From an uncultured Prevotella sp. (GTDB lineage Bacteria > Bacteroidota > Bacteroidia > Bacteroidales > Bacteroidaceae): DNA of 35,184 bases. The DNA is taken from assembly GCA_946409435.1 (NCBI GenBank), contig CAMJWJ010000014.1, forward strand, positions 1 through 35,184, written 5' to 3'. The notes under the pieces are model-generated. The model worked only from the letters and a program-made list of their open reading frames with translations. It was not told where the DNA came from and did no database searches. Within the stretch, counting starts at the first letter, position 1, and each line of letters begins with the position of its first letter. The position numbers and the translations under genes are program-made. This document shows, in pieces, positions 7,190 to 16,386 of this stretch.

Positions 7190-8131
7190 ATGCCGAAGAA
7201 GCAGGTTCAGAACAAGATAGCAGAGAGCAAGCTGACACTGCCGGTGGCGATAGTCTTTGCCATTGGTGTCTGGCTGCTGTGCGGACTGACCGTGCATCAC
7301 TGGTGGGTGCAGCTCGGCTGCTTTGCCGTGACGACCTTCCTCATGGTCGAACTGAACAACCAGAACGCACTCCTGCGCATCTACTCACGGATGGTCAGCT
7401 GTGCCTTCTTGATGCTGTCGTGTGTCGCCTGTTTCCTGATACCCAGCATCCGCGGTGGTTTCCTGCAGCTATTTGTCGTAGCAGCCTACCTGATGCTCTT
7501 TCAGACTTATCAGGACAAGACGGCCGTCGGCAAGACGTACTATGCCTTCCTGATGCTTGGACTGGCCAGCATGGCCGACGTACACATCGTCTTCTTCCTG
7601 CCGTTCGTCTGGCTGCTGATGCGTACCAACTTGATGTCGCTGTCTTGGCGTACCTGGTTTTCCTCACTTTTAGGTCTGCTGACGCCCTACTGGTTTCTCT
7701 GCTCATGGCTGGTCTACAAGGCCAACTTCACCCAACTTGTCGACCACTTCAGCCGACTGACTGACTTTGTGTTCCCTGTCAACTACGCCCGTCTGAGCAT
7801 CAGTTTCATGGTCGTGCTGGCCCTTCTGTTCGTGTCCACGCTGATTGGCATCGTACACTTTCTGCGCAAGAGCTTCAACGACAAAATCCGCATCCGCATG
7901 CTCATCGGCTTCTTCATCTGGATGAACCTACTGTCCATCGTGTTCATTGTCATCCAGCCAAACCAGCAGGACATGCTGCTCCGTCTGATGATCATCAACA
8001 CGTCGCCGCTCATCGCCCACTTCATCGCGCTGACCTCCACACGCTACACCAACATGATGTTCTATTTCCTTAGTGCAGCCACACTGCTCATCACGGTTTA
8101 TAACGTATGGAGTACATCATCTCTCTTCTAA
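7190..8131 (+). CDS. Integral membrane protein of unknown function
   Basis: The 313-residue protein starts with a basic segment (MPKKQVQNKIAES) and then has about nine to ten hydrophobic segments: VAIVFAIGVWLLCGL, CFAVTTFLMVEL, VSCAFLMLSCVACFLIP, LFVVAAYLMLF, FLPFVWLLM, LLGLLTPYWFLCSW and others down to the C-terminus. The pattern resembles the DUF6427-type membrane proteins of Bacteroidota, but I see no catalytic motif and cannot give a function. I chose the ATG at 7190 over the in-frame TTG at 7184, which lies in the heptamer repeat. The 3' end overlaps the next gene by 25 bp, so the two are probably translated together. Confidence 0.85.
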   Translation: MPKKQVQNKIAESKLTLPVAIVFAIGVWLLCGLTVHHWWVQLGCFAVTTFLMVELNNQNALLRIYSRMVSCAFLMLSCVACFLIPSIRGGFLQLFVVAAYLMLFQTYQDKTAVGKTYYAFLMLGLASMADVHIVFFLPFVWLLMRTNLMSLSWRTWFSSLLGLLTPYWFLCSWLVYKANFTQLVDHFSRLTDFVFPVNYARLSISFMVVLALLFVSTLIGIVHFLRKSFNDKIRIRMLIGFFIWMNLLSIVFIVIQPNQQDMLLRLMIINTSPLIAHFIALTSTRYTNMMFYFLSAATLLITVYNVWSTSSLF

Positions 8132-8559
8132 TCAGTTACGGCTACTGGGGCATGCTGGTCACGGCTTTCGTGGCCGGCTCGTTCTTCCCCTTCTCCAGCG
8201 AGGCCGTCATGACAGGACTCTTAGCTGCCGGACTTGACCCGTGGCTACTCATCGTCTACGGTACCATAGGCAATGTGGCTGGCGGCATGTTCAACTACTT
8301 CGTCGGCCGGCAGGGACGGTTGGAGTGGATAGAGAAGTACCTGCACGTCAAGCAGCGAGACCTCGATAAGGCCACCCGATTCATGGGGGGCCGCGGAGCA
8401 TGGATGGGCTTTTTCGCCTTTGTACCCATTCTCGGATCAGCCATCACTATCGTCCTCGGCCTGATGCGTGCCAACATCCCTATCTCGCTGACGAGCATTG
8501 CCCTCGGCAAGTTCCTCCGCTACGTCGTACTCATCTACGGAGCCAGCCTGCTGCTGTGA
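8107..8559 (+). CDS. YqaA/DedA-like VTT-domain membrane protein
   Basis: This 150-residue protein has four to five hydrophobic segments and the short SNARE-associated/VTT-type fold of YqaA proteins. Visible motifs are FVAGSFFPFSSEAVMTGLL (about 19-37), TIGNVAGGMFNYFVGRQG (about 53-70), a cytoplasmic basic stretch, and FFAFVPILGSAITIVLGLMR. It is shorter than classical DedA (about 200-220 residues), as is usual for the YqaA group. The family is associated with membrane lipid transport or scrambling; the substrate here is unknown. The gene starts inside the 3' end of the preceding membrane-protein gene. Confidence 0.85.
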   Translation: MEYIISLLISYGYWGMLVTAFVAGSFFPFSSEAVMTGLLAAGLDPWLLIVYGTIGNVAGGMFNYFVGRQGRLEWIEKYLHVKQRDLDKATRFMGGRGAWMGFFAFVPILGSAITIVLGLMRANIPISLTSIALGKFLRYVVLIYGASLLL

Positions 8560-8625
8560 TAAGTACTTTTATAAACAGAAAAGAATGAAAGAGAAACGTT
8601 AAAAAATACCAAGGCACGGGTATTT

Positions 8626-8653
8626 CTCATAACTCATTTCTCGTTTCTCATTT
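8626..8653. repeat. Degenerate heptamer repeat (CTCATTT), 4 units
   Basis: Units read CTCATAA, CTCATTT, CTCGTTT, CTCATTT. This is the reverse complement of the AAATGAG type seen at 1374 and 2282. It lies immediately upstream of the TACCTTTG box of the next gene, over the expected -33 region. Confidence 0.65.
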
Positions 8654-8661
8654 AAAATATG

Positions 8662-8669
8662 TACCTTTG
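8662..8669 (+). promoter_or_regulatory. -7 box (TACCTTTG) of the DUF2723 gene
   Basis: TACCTTTGC matches the Bacteroidota -7 consensus and sits 24 bp before the ATG at 8694. It rules out the longer in-frame start (TTG at 8667), which would lie inside the promoter. Confidence 0.7.
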
Positions 8670-8693
8670 CACGATAATTCACAAACAACGACA

Positions 8694-11600
8694 ATGAAAC
8701 AATTCAGAATCGTGGACAACATCATGGGCTGGCTGGCCTTTGCCATCGCCGCCATCGTGTACTGCTCCACTATCGAACCGACAGCATCCTTCTGGGACTG
8801 CCCTGAGTTTATCTCCACAGGCTACAAACTCGAAATCGGACACCCACCCGGTGCACCATTTTTCATGCTGACAGCCAATCTGTTCTCGCAGTTTGCCAGC
8901 GATCCCTCACAGGTGGCCCTCATGGTGAACATGATGAGCGCACTGCTGTCGGCAGCCACCATTCTGTTCCTCTTCTGGACCATCTCGCATTTGGTGCGCC
9001 GCCTGCTCGTCAAGCAGGAGGATTTCCGCAGTGCCACCACGCTCGGCGAGCTGTCGTGGAGCAAGGTAATAGCCATTGAGGCTTCAGCACTGGTGGGCGC
9101 ACTCATCTACACCTTCAGCGACACCTTCTGGTTCTCAGCTGTAGAAGGCGAGGTGTATGCCTACTCGTCAGCCTTTACGGCCGTCGTATTCTGGCTGATT
9201 CTGAAATGGGAAGACCAGGCTGACCAGCCGCATGCTGACCGCTGGCTGGTGCTGATCATGTATATGACGGGACTCTCCATCGGCGTCCATCTGCTGAACT
9301 TGCTGTGTCTGCCGGCTATTGTGCTGGTGTATTACTACCGCAAGTTCCCCACCGATGACCCGAAGCGCGACCTGAAAGGCTCGCTCATCGCACTGTTCAT
9401 CAGCGTCGTCATCCTGGCAGCCGTGCTCTACGGTGTCGTGCCTGGCATCGTACAGGTCGGCGGATGGTTCGAACTGTTATTTGTCAACGTGCTGGGCTGT
9501 CCGTTCAACACGGGCGAGATTGTCTATATCGTCCTGCTTATCGGCACCATCATCTGGGCCATCCGCGAGACGTACCAGGTTCAGAACACGAAGCGTCAGA
9601 ACGCAGCCTTCCTGCTGGCTGTCGCCATGCTCGGCATACCCTTCTACGGCCATGGATGGACAGCCGCCATCATCGGCATCATCGTGCTGATAGTGCTGTG
9701 GTTTGTGCTGGGCTACAAGAAGGGTAAGGAGCCGCTTGTCACGGCACGCGTAAAGAACACGTCGCTGCTCTGCATGCTGATGCTGATGATAGGCTACTCG
9801 TCTTACGCGCTCATCGTCATCCGCTCGTCAGCCAACCCACCCATGGACCAGAACTCGCCCGAGGACATCTTCACATTGGGCGAATACCTGGGGCGCGAGC
9901 AGTACGGACAGCGCCCGCTGTTCTATGGCCCCGCCTACTCATCACAGGTGGCACTGGAGAAGGATGGCGAGTACTGCAAGCCCGTCATGACCAAGGGCGA
10001 CCCCGTATGGCAGCGCAAGGAGAAGGCATCGCCCGACGAGAAAGACGAGTACTTCGTGGTACGAACCAAGGACGAATACAAATATGCACAGAACATGCTG
10101 TTCCCACGCATGTATAGCTCGACCCACCGCGCACAGTACGAGTCGTGGATGGGTAGCATCAGCGGCCGTGAGGAGACGTTCGACCGCTGTGGCGAGATGG
10201 TAACGGTCAAGGTGCCCAACCAGTTTGAGAACTTGCGTTTCTTTATCTCCTACCAGTGTAACTTCATGTACTGGCGCTACTTCATGTGGAACTTCGCAGG
10301 CCGTCAGAACGACCTGCAGGGAAATGGCGAACCTGAGCACGGCAACTGGCTCAGCGGCTTCGACTGGTTCGACAACTGGCGGCTGGGCGACCAGTCACTG
10401 CTGCCCGACGAGCTGAAAGAGAACAAGGGACACAACGTATTCTACTGCCTGCCGTTGCTGTTAGGACTCATCGGACTGTTCTGGCAGTCGCTGGCCAAGC
10501 ACCACGGCAACCCGAAGGACCAGACGGGCATCCGACAGTTCTGGGTGGTGTTCTTCCTCTTCTTCATGACGGGTCTGGCTATCGTCATCTACCTGAATCA
10601 GACACCTTCGCAGCCTCGTGAGCGCGACTATGCATACGCCGGCTCGTTCTATGCCTTTGCCATCTGGTGTGGCATCGGCGTGGCAGCCATCATCGAGATG
10701 CTGAGGGCAAAGATAAAAGTCAACAGTGCCGCCATTGCTGCCATTGTCAGTATCGTTTGTCTGCTCGTACCCATACAGATGGCATCGCAGACGTGGGATG
10801 ACCACGACCGTTCGGGCAGATACACCTGCCGTGACTTCGGTCAGAACTACCTGAACTCGTGTCAGCAGACGGGCAACCCCATTATCTATACCAATGGCGA
10901 CAACGACACCTTCCCGCTCTGGTACAACCAGGATGTCGAGGGAGTGCGTACTGATGCCCGTGTCTGCAATCTCAGCTACCTGCAGACCGACTGGTATATC
11001 GACCAGATGCGACGCCCTGCCTACGATTCACCGTCGGTACCCATCACGTGGGAACGTATTGAATACTGTGCAGGCACCAACGAGTATGTACGTATAGAGC
11101 CGCAGATGAAGCAAGCCGTGCTGGAACTGTACAAGCAGAATCCGGAACAGGCCCGCGAGCAATTCGGCGACGACCCCTTCGAACTGAAGAACGTGCTGAA
11201 GTACTGGGTGCGCACCACCAATCCCGACCTGCACATCATTCCCACCGACACGCTGTACATGACCATCGACAAGGATGCCGTACGCCGTAGCGGTATGCTC
11301 ATGGCCAACGACTCCATACCCGACCGCATGGTCATCTCACTGAAGGGAAAGAGCGCCCTCTACAAGGGCGACCTCATGATACTGGAAATGCTGGCTGAGT
11401 GTAACTGGGAGCGTCCGATCTATGTAGCTGTCTCGGTAGGTGAAGACAACTACATCAACCTGGGCGACAACACCATCACTGAAGGTCTGGCCTACCGCAT
11501 CACGCCGTTCACGACCAGCATCGGTGGCAAGACGCTACCTGGTGTCAGCAACTTCGACACTGAGAAGACCTACGACAACATCATGCACCGCTTCAAGTTC

Positions 11601-12080
11601 GGAGGCATCGACAAGAAAGGCATCTACATCGACGAGACCGTCATGCGCATGTGCTACACCCACCGCCGCATCATGGCACGTCTGGCTCTCGAACTGCTCA
11701 CCAAGGGCGACGAGAAGAAGGCTGAGGAGGTGCTGCGCTACACAGCCAAGATGGTGCCTTCCTATAACGTGCCCCACAACTACTCGTCAGGCTCGCTCGA
11801 CATGGCACGCACGTGGGCAACGATGGGCAACAAGAAGGAAGCAATGGCCATCATCAACGACATGTGGAAGACGTCGGCACAGTATCTGCGCTGGTACTGC
11901 TCGCTTGATAGCTACCGCTTCCAGTCGTCACAGCGTGACTGTCAGATACAAATCTATATCATGCAGCAACTGGCCACCCTTGCCGATACCGTTGATCCTC
12001 AGCGTTCTGAACAGATGATGAAGGAGCTTAACGCTATGGCTGCCGTCTACGAGCAACGCGGCGGAGACCTCGGACTTTGA
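8694..12080 (+). CDS. DUF2723 (TMEM260-like) membrane glycosyltransferase-family protein
   Basis: The 1128-residue protein belongs to the DUF2723 family. Its N-terminal half is a polytopic GT-C-like domain with PTASFWDCPEFI (30-40), GHPPGAP (49-55), WFSAVEGEVYAYSSAF and at least ten membrane segments to about residue 350. A second hydrophobic block lies around residues 590-710. The C-terminal third is soluble and periplasmic-like and ends in helical TPR-like sequence. Eukaryotic TMEM260 is a protein O-mannosyltransferase; the Bacteroidota homologues are thought to be membrane glycosyltransferases, but their substrate is not shown by the sequence. The start at 8694 follows a clear -7 box. A polysaccharide deacetylase follows 63 bp downstream on the same strand. 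Confidence 0.9.
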   Translation: MKQFRIVDNIMGWLAFAIAAIVYCSTIEPTASFWDCPEFISTGYKLEIGHPPGAPFFMLTANLFSQFASDPSQVALMVNMMSALLSAATILFLFWTISHLVRRLLVKQEDFRSATTLGELSWSKVIAIEASALVGALIYTFSDTFWFSAVEGEVYAYSSAFTAVVFWLILKWEDQADQPHADRWLVLIMYMTGLSIGVHLLNLLCLPAIVLVYYYRKFPTDDPKRDLKGSLIALFISVVILAAVLYGVVPGIVQVGGWFELLFVNVLGCPFNTGEIVYIVLLIGTIIWAIRETYQVQNTKRQNAAFLLAVAMLGIPFYGHGWTAAIIGIIVLIVLWFVLGYKKGKEPLVTARVKNTSLLCMLMLMIGYSSYALIVIRSSANPPMDQNSPEDIFTLGEYLGREQYGQRPLFYGPAYSSQVALEKDGEYCKPVMTKGDPVWQRKEKASPDEKDEYFVVRTKDEYKYAQNMLFPRMYSSTHRAQYESWMGSISGREETFDRCGEMVTVKVPNQFENLRFFISYQCNFMYWRYFMWNFAGRQNDLQGNGEPEHGNWLSGFDWFDNWRLGDQSLLPDELKENKGHNVFYCLPLLLGLIGLFWQSLAKHHGNPKDQTGIRQFWVVFFLFFMTGLAIVIYLNQTPSQPRERDYAYAGSFYAFAIWCGIGVAAIIEMLRAKIKVNSAAIAAIVSIVCLLVPIQMASQTWDDHDRSGRYTCRDFGQNYLNSCQQTGNPIIYTNGDNDTFPLWYNQDVEGVRTDARVCNLSYLQTDWYIDQMRRPAYDSPSVPITWERIEYCAGTNEYVRIEPQMKQAVLELYKQNPEQAREQFGDDPFELKNVLKYWVRTTNPDLHIIPTDTLYMTIDKDAVRRSGMLMANDSIPDRMVISLKGKSALYKGDLMILEMLAECNWERPIYVAVSVGEDNYINLGDNTITEGLAYRITPFTTSIGGKTLPGVSNFDTEKTYDNIMHRFKFGGIDKKGIYIDETVMRMCYTHRRIMARLALELLTKGDEKKAEEVLRYTAKMVPSYNVPHNYSSGSLDMARTWATMGNKKEAMAIINDMWKTSAQYLRWYCSLDSYRFQSSQRDCQIQIYIMQQLATLADTVDPQRSEQMMKELNAMAAVYEQRGGDLGL

Positions 12081-12143
12081 CAGTAATTCAAGGAGTATAA
12101 TAAACTTCACCATAGAATCAAACGACATTCAACAGCATAAGAG

Positions 12144-12755
12144 GTGATTATTGAGCAACCGGCTAAGTGGCTACGATGGCTTTACCCAAAGGCTTTGTGG
12201 CGTATGGACCGTAACGAACGGGCAGTTTACCTGACTTTCGACGACGGTCCCATACCCGAAGCAACGCCATATATCCTCGACGTGCTCAGAAAGTATGGCA
12301 TCAAGGCTACTTTCTTCATGGTTGGCGACAATGTGAGAAAGCATCCCGAACTATATCAGCAAGTCGTTGAAGAAGGGCACCGCATCGGCAACCACACGCA
12401 CAACCACATCAGCGGTTTCCGACACAGCATCCGTGACTACAGCTACAACATCGAAAAAGCAAACGCCTACCTGCACACCAACCTGGTACGGCCGCCTCAC
12501 GGATGGATGCGTCTAAGCCAGTATGCATGGCTTTCGCGGAAATTCAAGATTGTCATGTGGGATGTGGTCACTCGCGACTATTCAAAATGGATGACGGCAG
12601 CCAACGTGCTCTACAATGTCAAGCACTACACCCGACCGGGCAGCATCATCACCTTCCACGACTCACTGAAGAGCATCGACAAGTTGCGCACCGCACTGCC
12701 ACAGGCCATCGAGTGGCTCCAGCAGGAAGGCTATGAGTTCAAGGTATTTGAATAG
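12144..12755 (+). CDS. Polysaccharide deacetylase (NodB/CE4 family)
   Basis: The 203-residue protein carries all the NodB-homology motifs. TFDDGP (31-36) supplies the catalytic base and metal-binding Asp, NHTHNH (83-88) supplies the metal His pair H84/H88, and RPPHG is at 116-120. WDVVTRDY follows in place of the usual DxxDW, and SIITFHDS (167-174) carries the catalytic His. CE4 enzymes remove N- or O-acetyl groups from peptidoglycan, chitin-like or other polysaccharides. No signal peptide is visible, although WLRWLYPKALWR at the N-terminus could be membrane-associating. The start is a GTG at 12144; no ATG fits. The gene follows the DUF2723 gene and may share its transcript. Confidence 0.9.
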   Translation: MIIEQPAKWLRWLYPKALWRMDRNERAVYLTFDDGPIPEATPYILDVLRKYGIKATFFMVGDNVRKHPELYQQVVEEGHRIGNHTHNHISGFRHSIRDYSYNIEKANAYLHTNLVRPPHGWMRLSQYAWLSRKFKIVMWDVVTRDYSKWMTAANVLYNVKHYTRPGSIITFHDSLKSIDKLRTALPQAIEWLQQEGYEFKVFE

Positions 12756-12761
12756 CGAGCG

Positions 12762-12857
12762 ATGAAACGAGATGACAAGAAATCGTGATAACGTGAAAAC
12801 GATATAACGACAAATCGAAACAACAGAACAACAAAACAACGAGATAAAAACAGAACA
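12762..12857. repeat. Degenerate octamer repeat (~ATATAACG), 12 units
   Basis: Twelve consecutive 8-mers can be laid out (for example ATGAAACG, AGAAATCG, TGATAACG, TGAAAACG, ATATAACG, ACAAATCG, AAACAACA, GAACAACA, AAACAACG). They share an A-rich core with a terminal AACG/ATCG. The repeat fills most of the 131-bp gap between the deacetylase gene and rhaD and is nearly free of cytosine runs. Confidence 0.65.
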
Positions 12858-12886
12858 GTAAACAAACTACACTAAAGACAGAGCGT

Positions 12887-13708
12887 ATGAAAAGCATCTT
12901 AGAAGGGCGTCCTGCACTGAAGCAGGAGATTGACAAGGTAGCTGAAGTGACCGGCTACCTGTGGCAGAAAGGATGGGCCGAGCGTAACGGTGGCAACATC
13001 ACGGTAAACGTCACTGAGTATATGGACGACGAATGCAAGGCCATGAAGGCCATCGCTCCCGTCAAGCAGATAGGTATGACACTGCCCCTGCTGAAAGGCA
13101 AGTACTTCTACTGCAAAGGAACGGGCAAACGTATGCGTGATCTGGCCCGCTGGCCGATGCAGAACGGTAGCATCATCCGTATCTGCGACGACTGCGCCAG
13201 CTATGAGGTGATTGCCGACGAGCCAGTGGTTCCCACCTCGGAGCTGCCCACCCATCTGGCACTGCAAAACTATCTGCTGGAGACTGGTTCGTGCTACAAG
13301 GCCACACTGCACACCCACCCCATCGAGCTGGTGGCTATGAGCCACATCCAGCGCTTCCTGAAGGGCGACGAGATGACCCGCGTACTGTGGTCGATGATTC
13401 CCGAGACGCTGGCCTTTGCACCGTTAGGCATCGGTATCGTACCCTATGCCCTGCCCTCTTCAGTAGAACTGGCCCAGGCTACCCTGGAGCAGATCAAGAC
13501 CCACGACGTCGTCATGTGGGAGAAGCACGGCACCGTTGCTGTAGGCACCGACATCATGGATGCCTTCGACCAGACCGACGTGCTCTGTAAGGCAGCCAAC
13601 ATCTACATGTGTGCCCGCAACATGGGTTCCGAGCCAGACGGCATGACAGAGGCTCAGATGAAGGAGGTGCAGGACGTGTTCAAACTGCCCAAGAAGCGTC
13701 CGTGCTAA
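12887..13708 (+). CDS. rhaD: Rhamnulose-1-phosphate aldolase
   Basis: The 273-residue class II aldolase cleaves L-rhamnulose 1-phosphate to dihydroxyacetone phosphate and L-lactaldehyde. The family features are NGGNITV (35-41, phosphate binding), a catalytic Glu in PTSELPTHLALQ (E119), zinc ligands in LHTHP (H142, H144) and the third ligand in MWEKHGTVAVG (H214). Length agrees with RhaD (about 270-275). No rhaA, rhaB, rhaT or rhamnose regulator is present on either side, which is unusual because these genes are normally clustered. The next gene, mgtC-like, starts 9 bp downstream and is probably co-transcribed. Confidence 0.93.
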   Translation: MKSILEGRPALKQEIDKVAEVTGYLWQKGWAERNGGNITVNVTEYMDDECKAMKAIAPVKQIGMTLPLLKGKYFYCKGTGKRMRDLARWPMQNGSIIRICDDCASYEVIADEPVVPTSELPTHLALQNYLLETGSCYKATLHTHPIELVAMSHIQRFLKGDEMTRVLWSMIPETLAFAPLGIGIVPYALPSSVELAQATLEQIKTHDVVMWEKHGTVAVGTDIMDAFDQTDVLCKAANIYMCARNMGSEPDGMTEAQMKEVQDVFKLPKKRPC

Positions 13709-13717
13709 GACGACGAT

Positions 13718-14164
13718 ATGGAACAGGAATTTCTCTTGCGAATATTCGTTGCCGCCATCTTAGGTGGCCTGATAGGACTTGAAAGAGAGTACAGGGCCAA
13801 GGAGGCAGGCTTTCGCACCCATTTCCTCGTGGCTATGGGGTCGGCACTATTCATGATAGTATCGGCTTACGGTTTCAGCGATGTGCCCTTTTCAGAGGCA
13901 CATCGCTGGGACGTGTCACGCATAGCGGCACAGGTGGTCAGCGGCATCGGTTTCATCGGTGCAGGAACCATCATCTTCCGCAAGACAGAAAATGTCGTTG
14001 TAGGACTGACCACGGCTGCCGGCGTGTGGGTCACTGCCGCCATCGGACTGGCCTGCGGTGGAGGCATGTACGTGCTCAGCATTGGCAGCACACTCATGGT
14101 GCTTGTTGGCTTGGAGGCGTTCAACTTCATCCTCCACAAGTTCGACAAGCATCGCCCGTCATAA
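13718..14164 (+). CDS. MgtC/SapB family inner-membrane protein
   Basis: The 148-residue protein has the N-terminal membrane domain of the MgtC family: FLLRIFVAAILGGLIGLERE (about 5-24), EAGFRTHFLVAMGSALFM, RIAAQVVSGIGFIGAGTII and GLTTAAGVWVTAAIGLACGGG. Four to five membrane helices are apparent. It lacks the roughly 80-residue C-terminal ACT-like domain of Salmonella MgtC, so it matches the shorter SapB/YhiD class. MgtC proteins are tied to survival under low Mg2+ and to F-ATPase regulation in pathogens; the role of the short form is uncertain. It begins 9 bp after rhaD. Confidence 0.92.
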   Translation: MEQEFLLRIFVAAILGGLIGLEREYRAKEAGFRTHFLVAMGSALFMIVSAYGFSDVPFSEAHRWDVSRIAAQVVSGIGFIGAGTIIFRKTENVVVGLTTAAGVWVTAAIGLACGGGMYVLSIGSTLMVLVGLEAFNFILHKFDKHRPS

Positions 14165-14215
14165 GCTGATGATGACTGCTAATGCCACCTACATCAGCAG
14201 CCACCAAAGAATCGT

Positions 14216-15034
14216 TTACTTATTATAGTTTAGTGCTGCGCCTATGGCTGTACAGAACTCCGCATATTTTGGAATGTGGAAGTGTACGCCGTACAGTTTC
14301 TCCAGCATGGGGTATATCTCCTTGCACTGTGGCAGCAACGTCAGGTTGCCAATGAGCACGAAGTCTTTGATGTCGGTGTTGAGCGACGAGAGGATGGCAG
14401 CAGAGCCGATAGTCTGAAGCACCATGACAATGATGCCGAGTGCCACATCCTCTTTCGGAGCATCATACTGAGCCTTCGAGAACAGCGAAGCAGTGGCATC
14501 CATGGGAAGACCAGGCAATGGATGGGTGGAGATGTCGCCTATCTGCAGGTTGATATTATGGATGTCACCCTGCATGGCAAGGCTCTGTATCTGCTTTGGA
14601 TCACGGGTGTTCAGCATGACGCGTGAGAGCCCCTGCAACGTGCCGCCACCGATGCCCAGCCCACCGATATGGCGGATGTTGTCTTCATCACACTGCACAA
14701 AACTCGTGCCAGTACCCATCGACACGACAATGGCCTTCGACAGGCCACTCTCGAAACGTGCCCCCAGACCGTCGGCCAAGAACTCATCGACCTTCTGAGT
14801 AGGAATGCCATACATAGGCTCGTTGATGTAGCCCGCGCCGACACCTGTCAGCATGACCTGCTCCACATCAGACAACAGCACTTTATTGTCGTGCAGATAC
14901 TTGCCAAAGGCACCGTAAAGCGACGTCACCTGATCAGCTGCCGTGATGCGGATAGGCGACAACACCCGGCCGTCGCGCAGTCCTACTATCTTCGTGGTCG
15001 AGATGCCCACATCTATTCCAATAACAATTCCCAT
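14216..15034 (-). CDS. coaW: Type II pantothenate kinase
   Basis: The 272-residue ASKHA-fold kinase resembles the eukaryote-like (Fumble/CoaW) pantothenate kinases that catalyse the first step of coenzyme A synthesis. Motifs are the N-terminal phosphate loop GIDVGISTTKIVGL (5-18), VSMGTGTSFVQ, HIGGLGIGGGTLQGLSRVML and a C-terminal IGNLTLLPQ/CTAIGAALNY. I chose the ATG at 15034 because it gives the canonical start MGIVIGIDVGIST and lies 22 bp after a TACCTTTG box. The longer frame upstream would cross that promoter. The gene is divergent from pepT and convergent with mgtC. Confidence 0.9.
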   Translation of the reverse strand: MGIVIGIDVGISTTKIVGLRDGRVLSPIRITAADQVTSLYGAFGKYLHDNKVLLSDVEQVMLTGVGAGYINEPMYGIPTQKVDEFLADGLGARFESGLSKAIVVSMGTGTSFVQCDEDNIRHIGGLGIGGGTLQGLSRVMLNTRDPKQIQSLAMQGDIHNINLQIGDISTHPLPGLPMDATASLFSKAQYDAPKEDVALGIIVMVLQTIGSAAILSSLNTDIKDFVLIGNLTLLPQCKEIYPMLEKLYGVHFHIPKYAEFCTAIGAALNYNK

Positions 15035-15056
15035 ATGCTGATTGTTTAATTTTTTG

Positions 15057-15064
15057 CAAAGGTA
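15057..15064 (-). promoter_or_regulatory. -7 box (TACCTTTG) of coaW promoter
   Basis: The minus strand reads TACCTTTG, a consensus Bacteroidota -7 element, 22 bp upstream of the chosen coaW ATG. Confidence 0.7.
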
Positions 15065-15110
15065 ATAAAAAAAGTGCATAGTACATTGCCCATAGTTCAT
15101 AATTATTTCG

Positions 15111-15118
15111 TAATTTTG
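15111..15118 (+). promoter_or_regulatory. -7 box (TAATTTTG) of pepT promoter
   Basis: TAATTTTG matches TAnnTTTG, 25 bp upstream of the pepT ATG. Together with the coaW box 46 bp to the left it forms a divergent promoter pair. Confidence 0.65.
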
Positions 15119-15143
15119 CAAAATAAATAATATAACCGCAAAA

Positions 15144-16370
15144 ATGGATATTACAGAACGTTTCTTAAACTACACCAAGTATGACACACAGTCGGCCGAG
15201 GACAGCCAGACGGTGCCAAGTACAAGTAAGCAGCTGCTATTTGCCGAATACCTGAAGAAAGAACTGGAGCGCGAAGGCCTTGAGGACGTAGAGATGGACG
15301 ACAAGGGCTACATCTACGCCACGCTACGGGCTAACATCAAGGGCGATGTGCCTGTCATCGGCTTCATATCACACTATGATACCAGCCCCGACTGCAGTGG
15401 TGCTGACATCAAGCCGCAGATAGTCCACAACTACGACGGCTCGGACATCCTGCTGAGCGAAGGCATCGTCATGAGTCCGACGAAGTTTCCTGAACTGCTT
15501 CAGCATACCGGCGAGGACCTCATCGTCACCGATGGCACGACACTGCTGGGAGCCGACGACAAGGCAGGCATTGCCGAAATCGTGCAGGCCATGGTTTACC
15601 TGCAGGAGCACAAGGAAATCAAGCATGGCAAGATACGCGTAGCCTTCAACCCCGACGAGGAGATAGGCATGGGTGCTCACCACTTCGATGTCGAGAAGTT
15701 TGGATGCCAGTGGGCATACACGATGGATGGCGGCGACGTCGGCGAACTGGAGTTTGAGAACTTCAACGCCGCCTCAGCCAAGATCAGCATCAAGGGTGTC
15801 AGCGTACATCCTGGCTATGCCAAGGGCAAGATGGTGAATGCCAACGCGCTGGCTGCAGAATTTGCCAAGATGTTGCCTGCCGACGAGACGCCGGAGACAA
15901 CAGAGGGCTATCAGGGCTTCTACCACCTGCTGGGTATCACGTCGAACATCGAGCAGGCCAAGTTGTCGTACATCATCCGCGACCACGACCGCGAGAAGTT
16001 TGAAGACCGGAAACGCTTCATACAGAAGTGTGCCGAACAGATGAACCAGCAGTACGGCGAGGGCACCGTAACCTGTGTGGTCAGCGACCAATATTATAAT
16101 ATGAAGGAGAAGATAGAGCCAGACGCCATGCACGTCATCGACCTGGTGCTACGTGCCATGCAGGACTGTGGTGTAGCTCCAAAGGTGCGCCCCATTCGTG
16201 GCGGCACGGACGGTGCGCAGCTGTCGTTCAAGGGTCTCCCCTGCCCCAACATCTTTGCCGGCGGCATCAATTTCCACGGCCCCTACGAGTTTGTGCCTAT
16301 CCAGTCGATGGAGAAAGCCATGCAGGTCGTCGTCAAGATCTGTGAGCTGACGGCAGACTATAACGACTAA
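15144..16370 (+). CDS. pepT: Peptidase T (tripeptide aminopeptidase)
   Basis: The 408-residue M20B metallopeptidase removes the N-terminal residue from tripeptides in the cytoplasm. It has [10 protein letters not shown] (first zinc ligand His and Asp), [13 protein letters not shown] (bridging Asp), [15 protein letters not shown] (catalytic and metal Glu), [33 protein letters not shown] and [23 protein letters not shown], all diagnostic of PepT. Length equals that of E. coli PepT (408). folA follows after 16 bp, suggesting a shared transcript. Confidence 0.97.
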   Translation: MDITERFLNYTKYDTQSAEDSQTVPSTSKQLLFAEYLKKELEREGLEDVEMDDKGYIYATLRANIKGDVPVIGFISHYDTSPDCSGADIKPQIVHNYDGSDILLSEGIVMSPTKFPELLQHTGEDLIVTDGTTLLGADDKAGIAEIVQAMVYLQEHKEIKHGKIRVAFNPDEEIGMGAHHFDVEKFGCQWAYTMDGGDVGELEFENFNAASAKISIKGVSVHPGYAKGKMVNANALAAEFAKMLPADETPETTEGYQGFYHLLGITSNIEQAKLSYIIRDHDREKFEDRKRFIQKCAEQMNQQYGEGTVTCVVSDQYYNMKEKIEPDAMHVIDLVLRAMQDCGVAPKVRPIRGGTDGAQLSFKGLPCPNIFAGGINFHGPYEFVPIQSMEKAMQVVVKICELTADYND

Positions 16371-16386
16371 GCTGACACGCAACGAC

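Noticed and set aside
8667..8693. Longer start for the DUF2723 protein
   Set aside because: The TTG at 8667 lies within the TACCTTTG -7 box. The ATG at 8694 gives a normal family N-terminus.
11440..12018. 192-residue plus-strand frame inside the DUF2723 gene
   Set aside because: It is an out-of-frame shadow of the conserved gene, with Arg/Thr/Ser-rich composition and no motif.
14165..14198. Possible terminator between mgtC-like gene and coaW
   Set aside because: GCTGATG and CATCAGC form only a 7-bp stem around a 20-nt loop with no T-run, which is too weak to call.
15035..15121. Longer start for the pantothenate kinase
   Set aside because: The extension crosses the coaW and pepT promoter boxes and adds sequence unlike the family. 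MGIVIGIDVGIST is the natural start.
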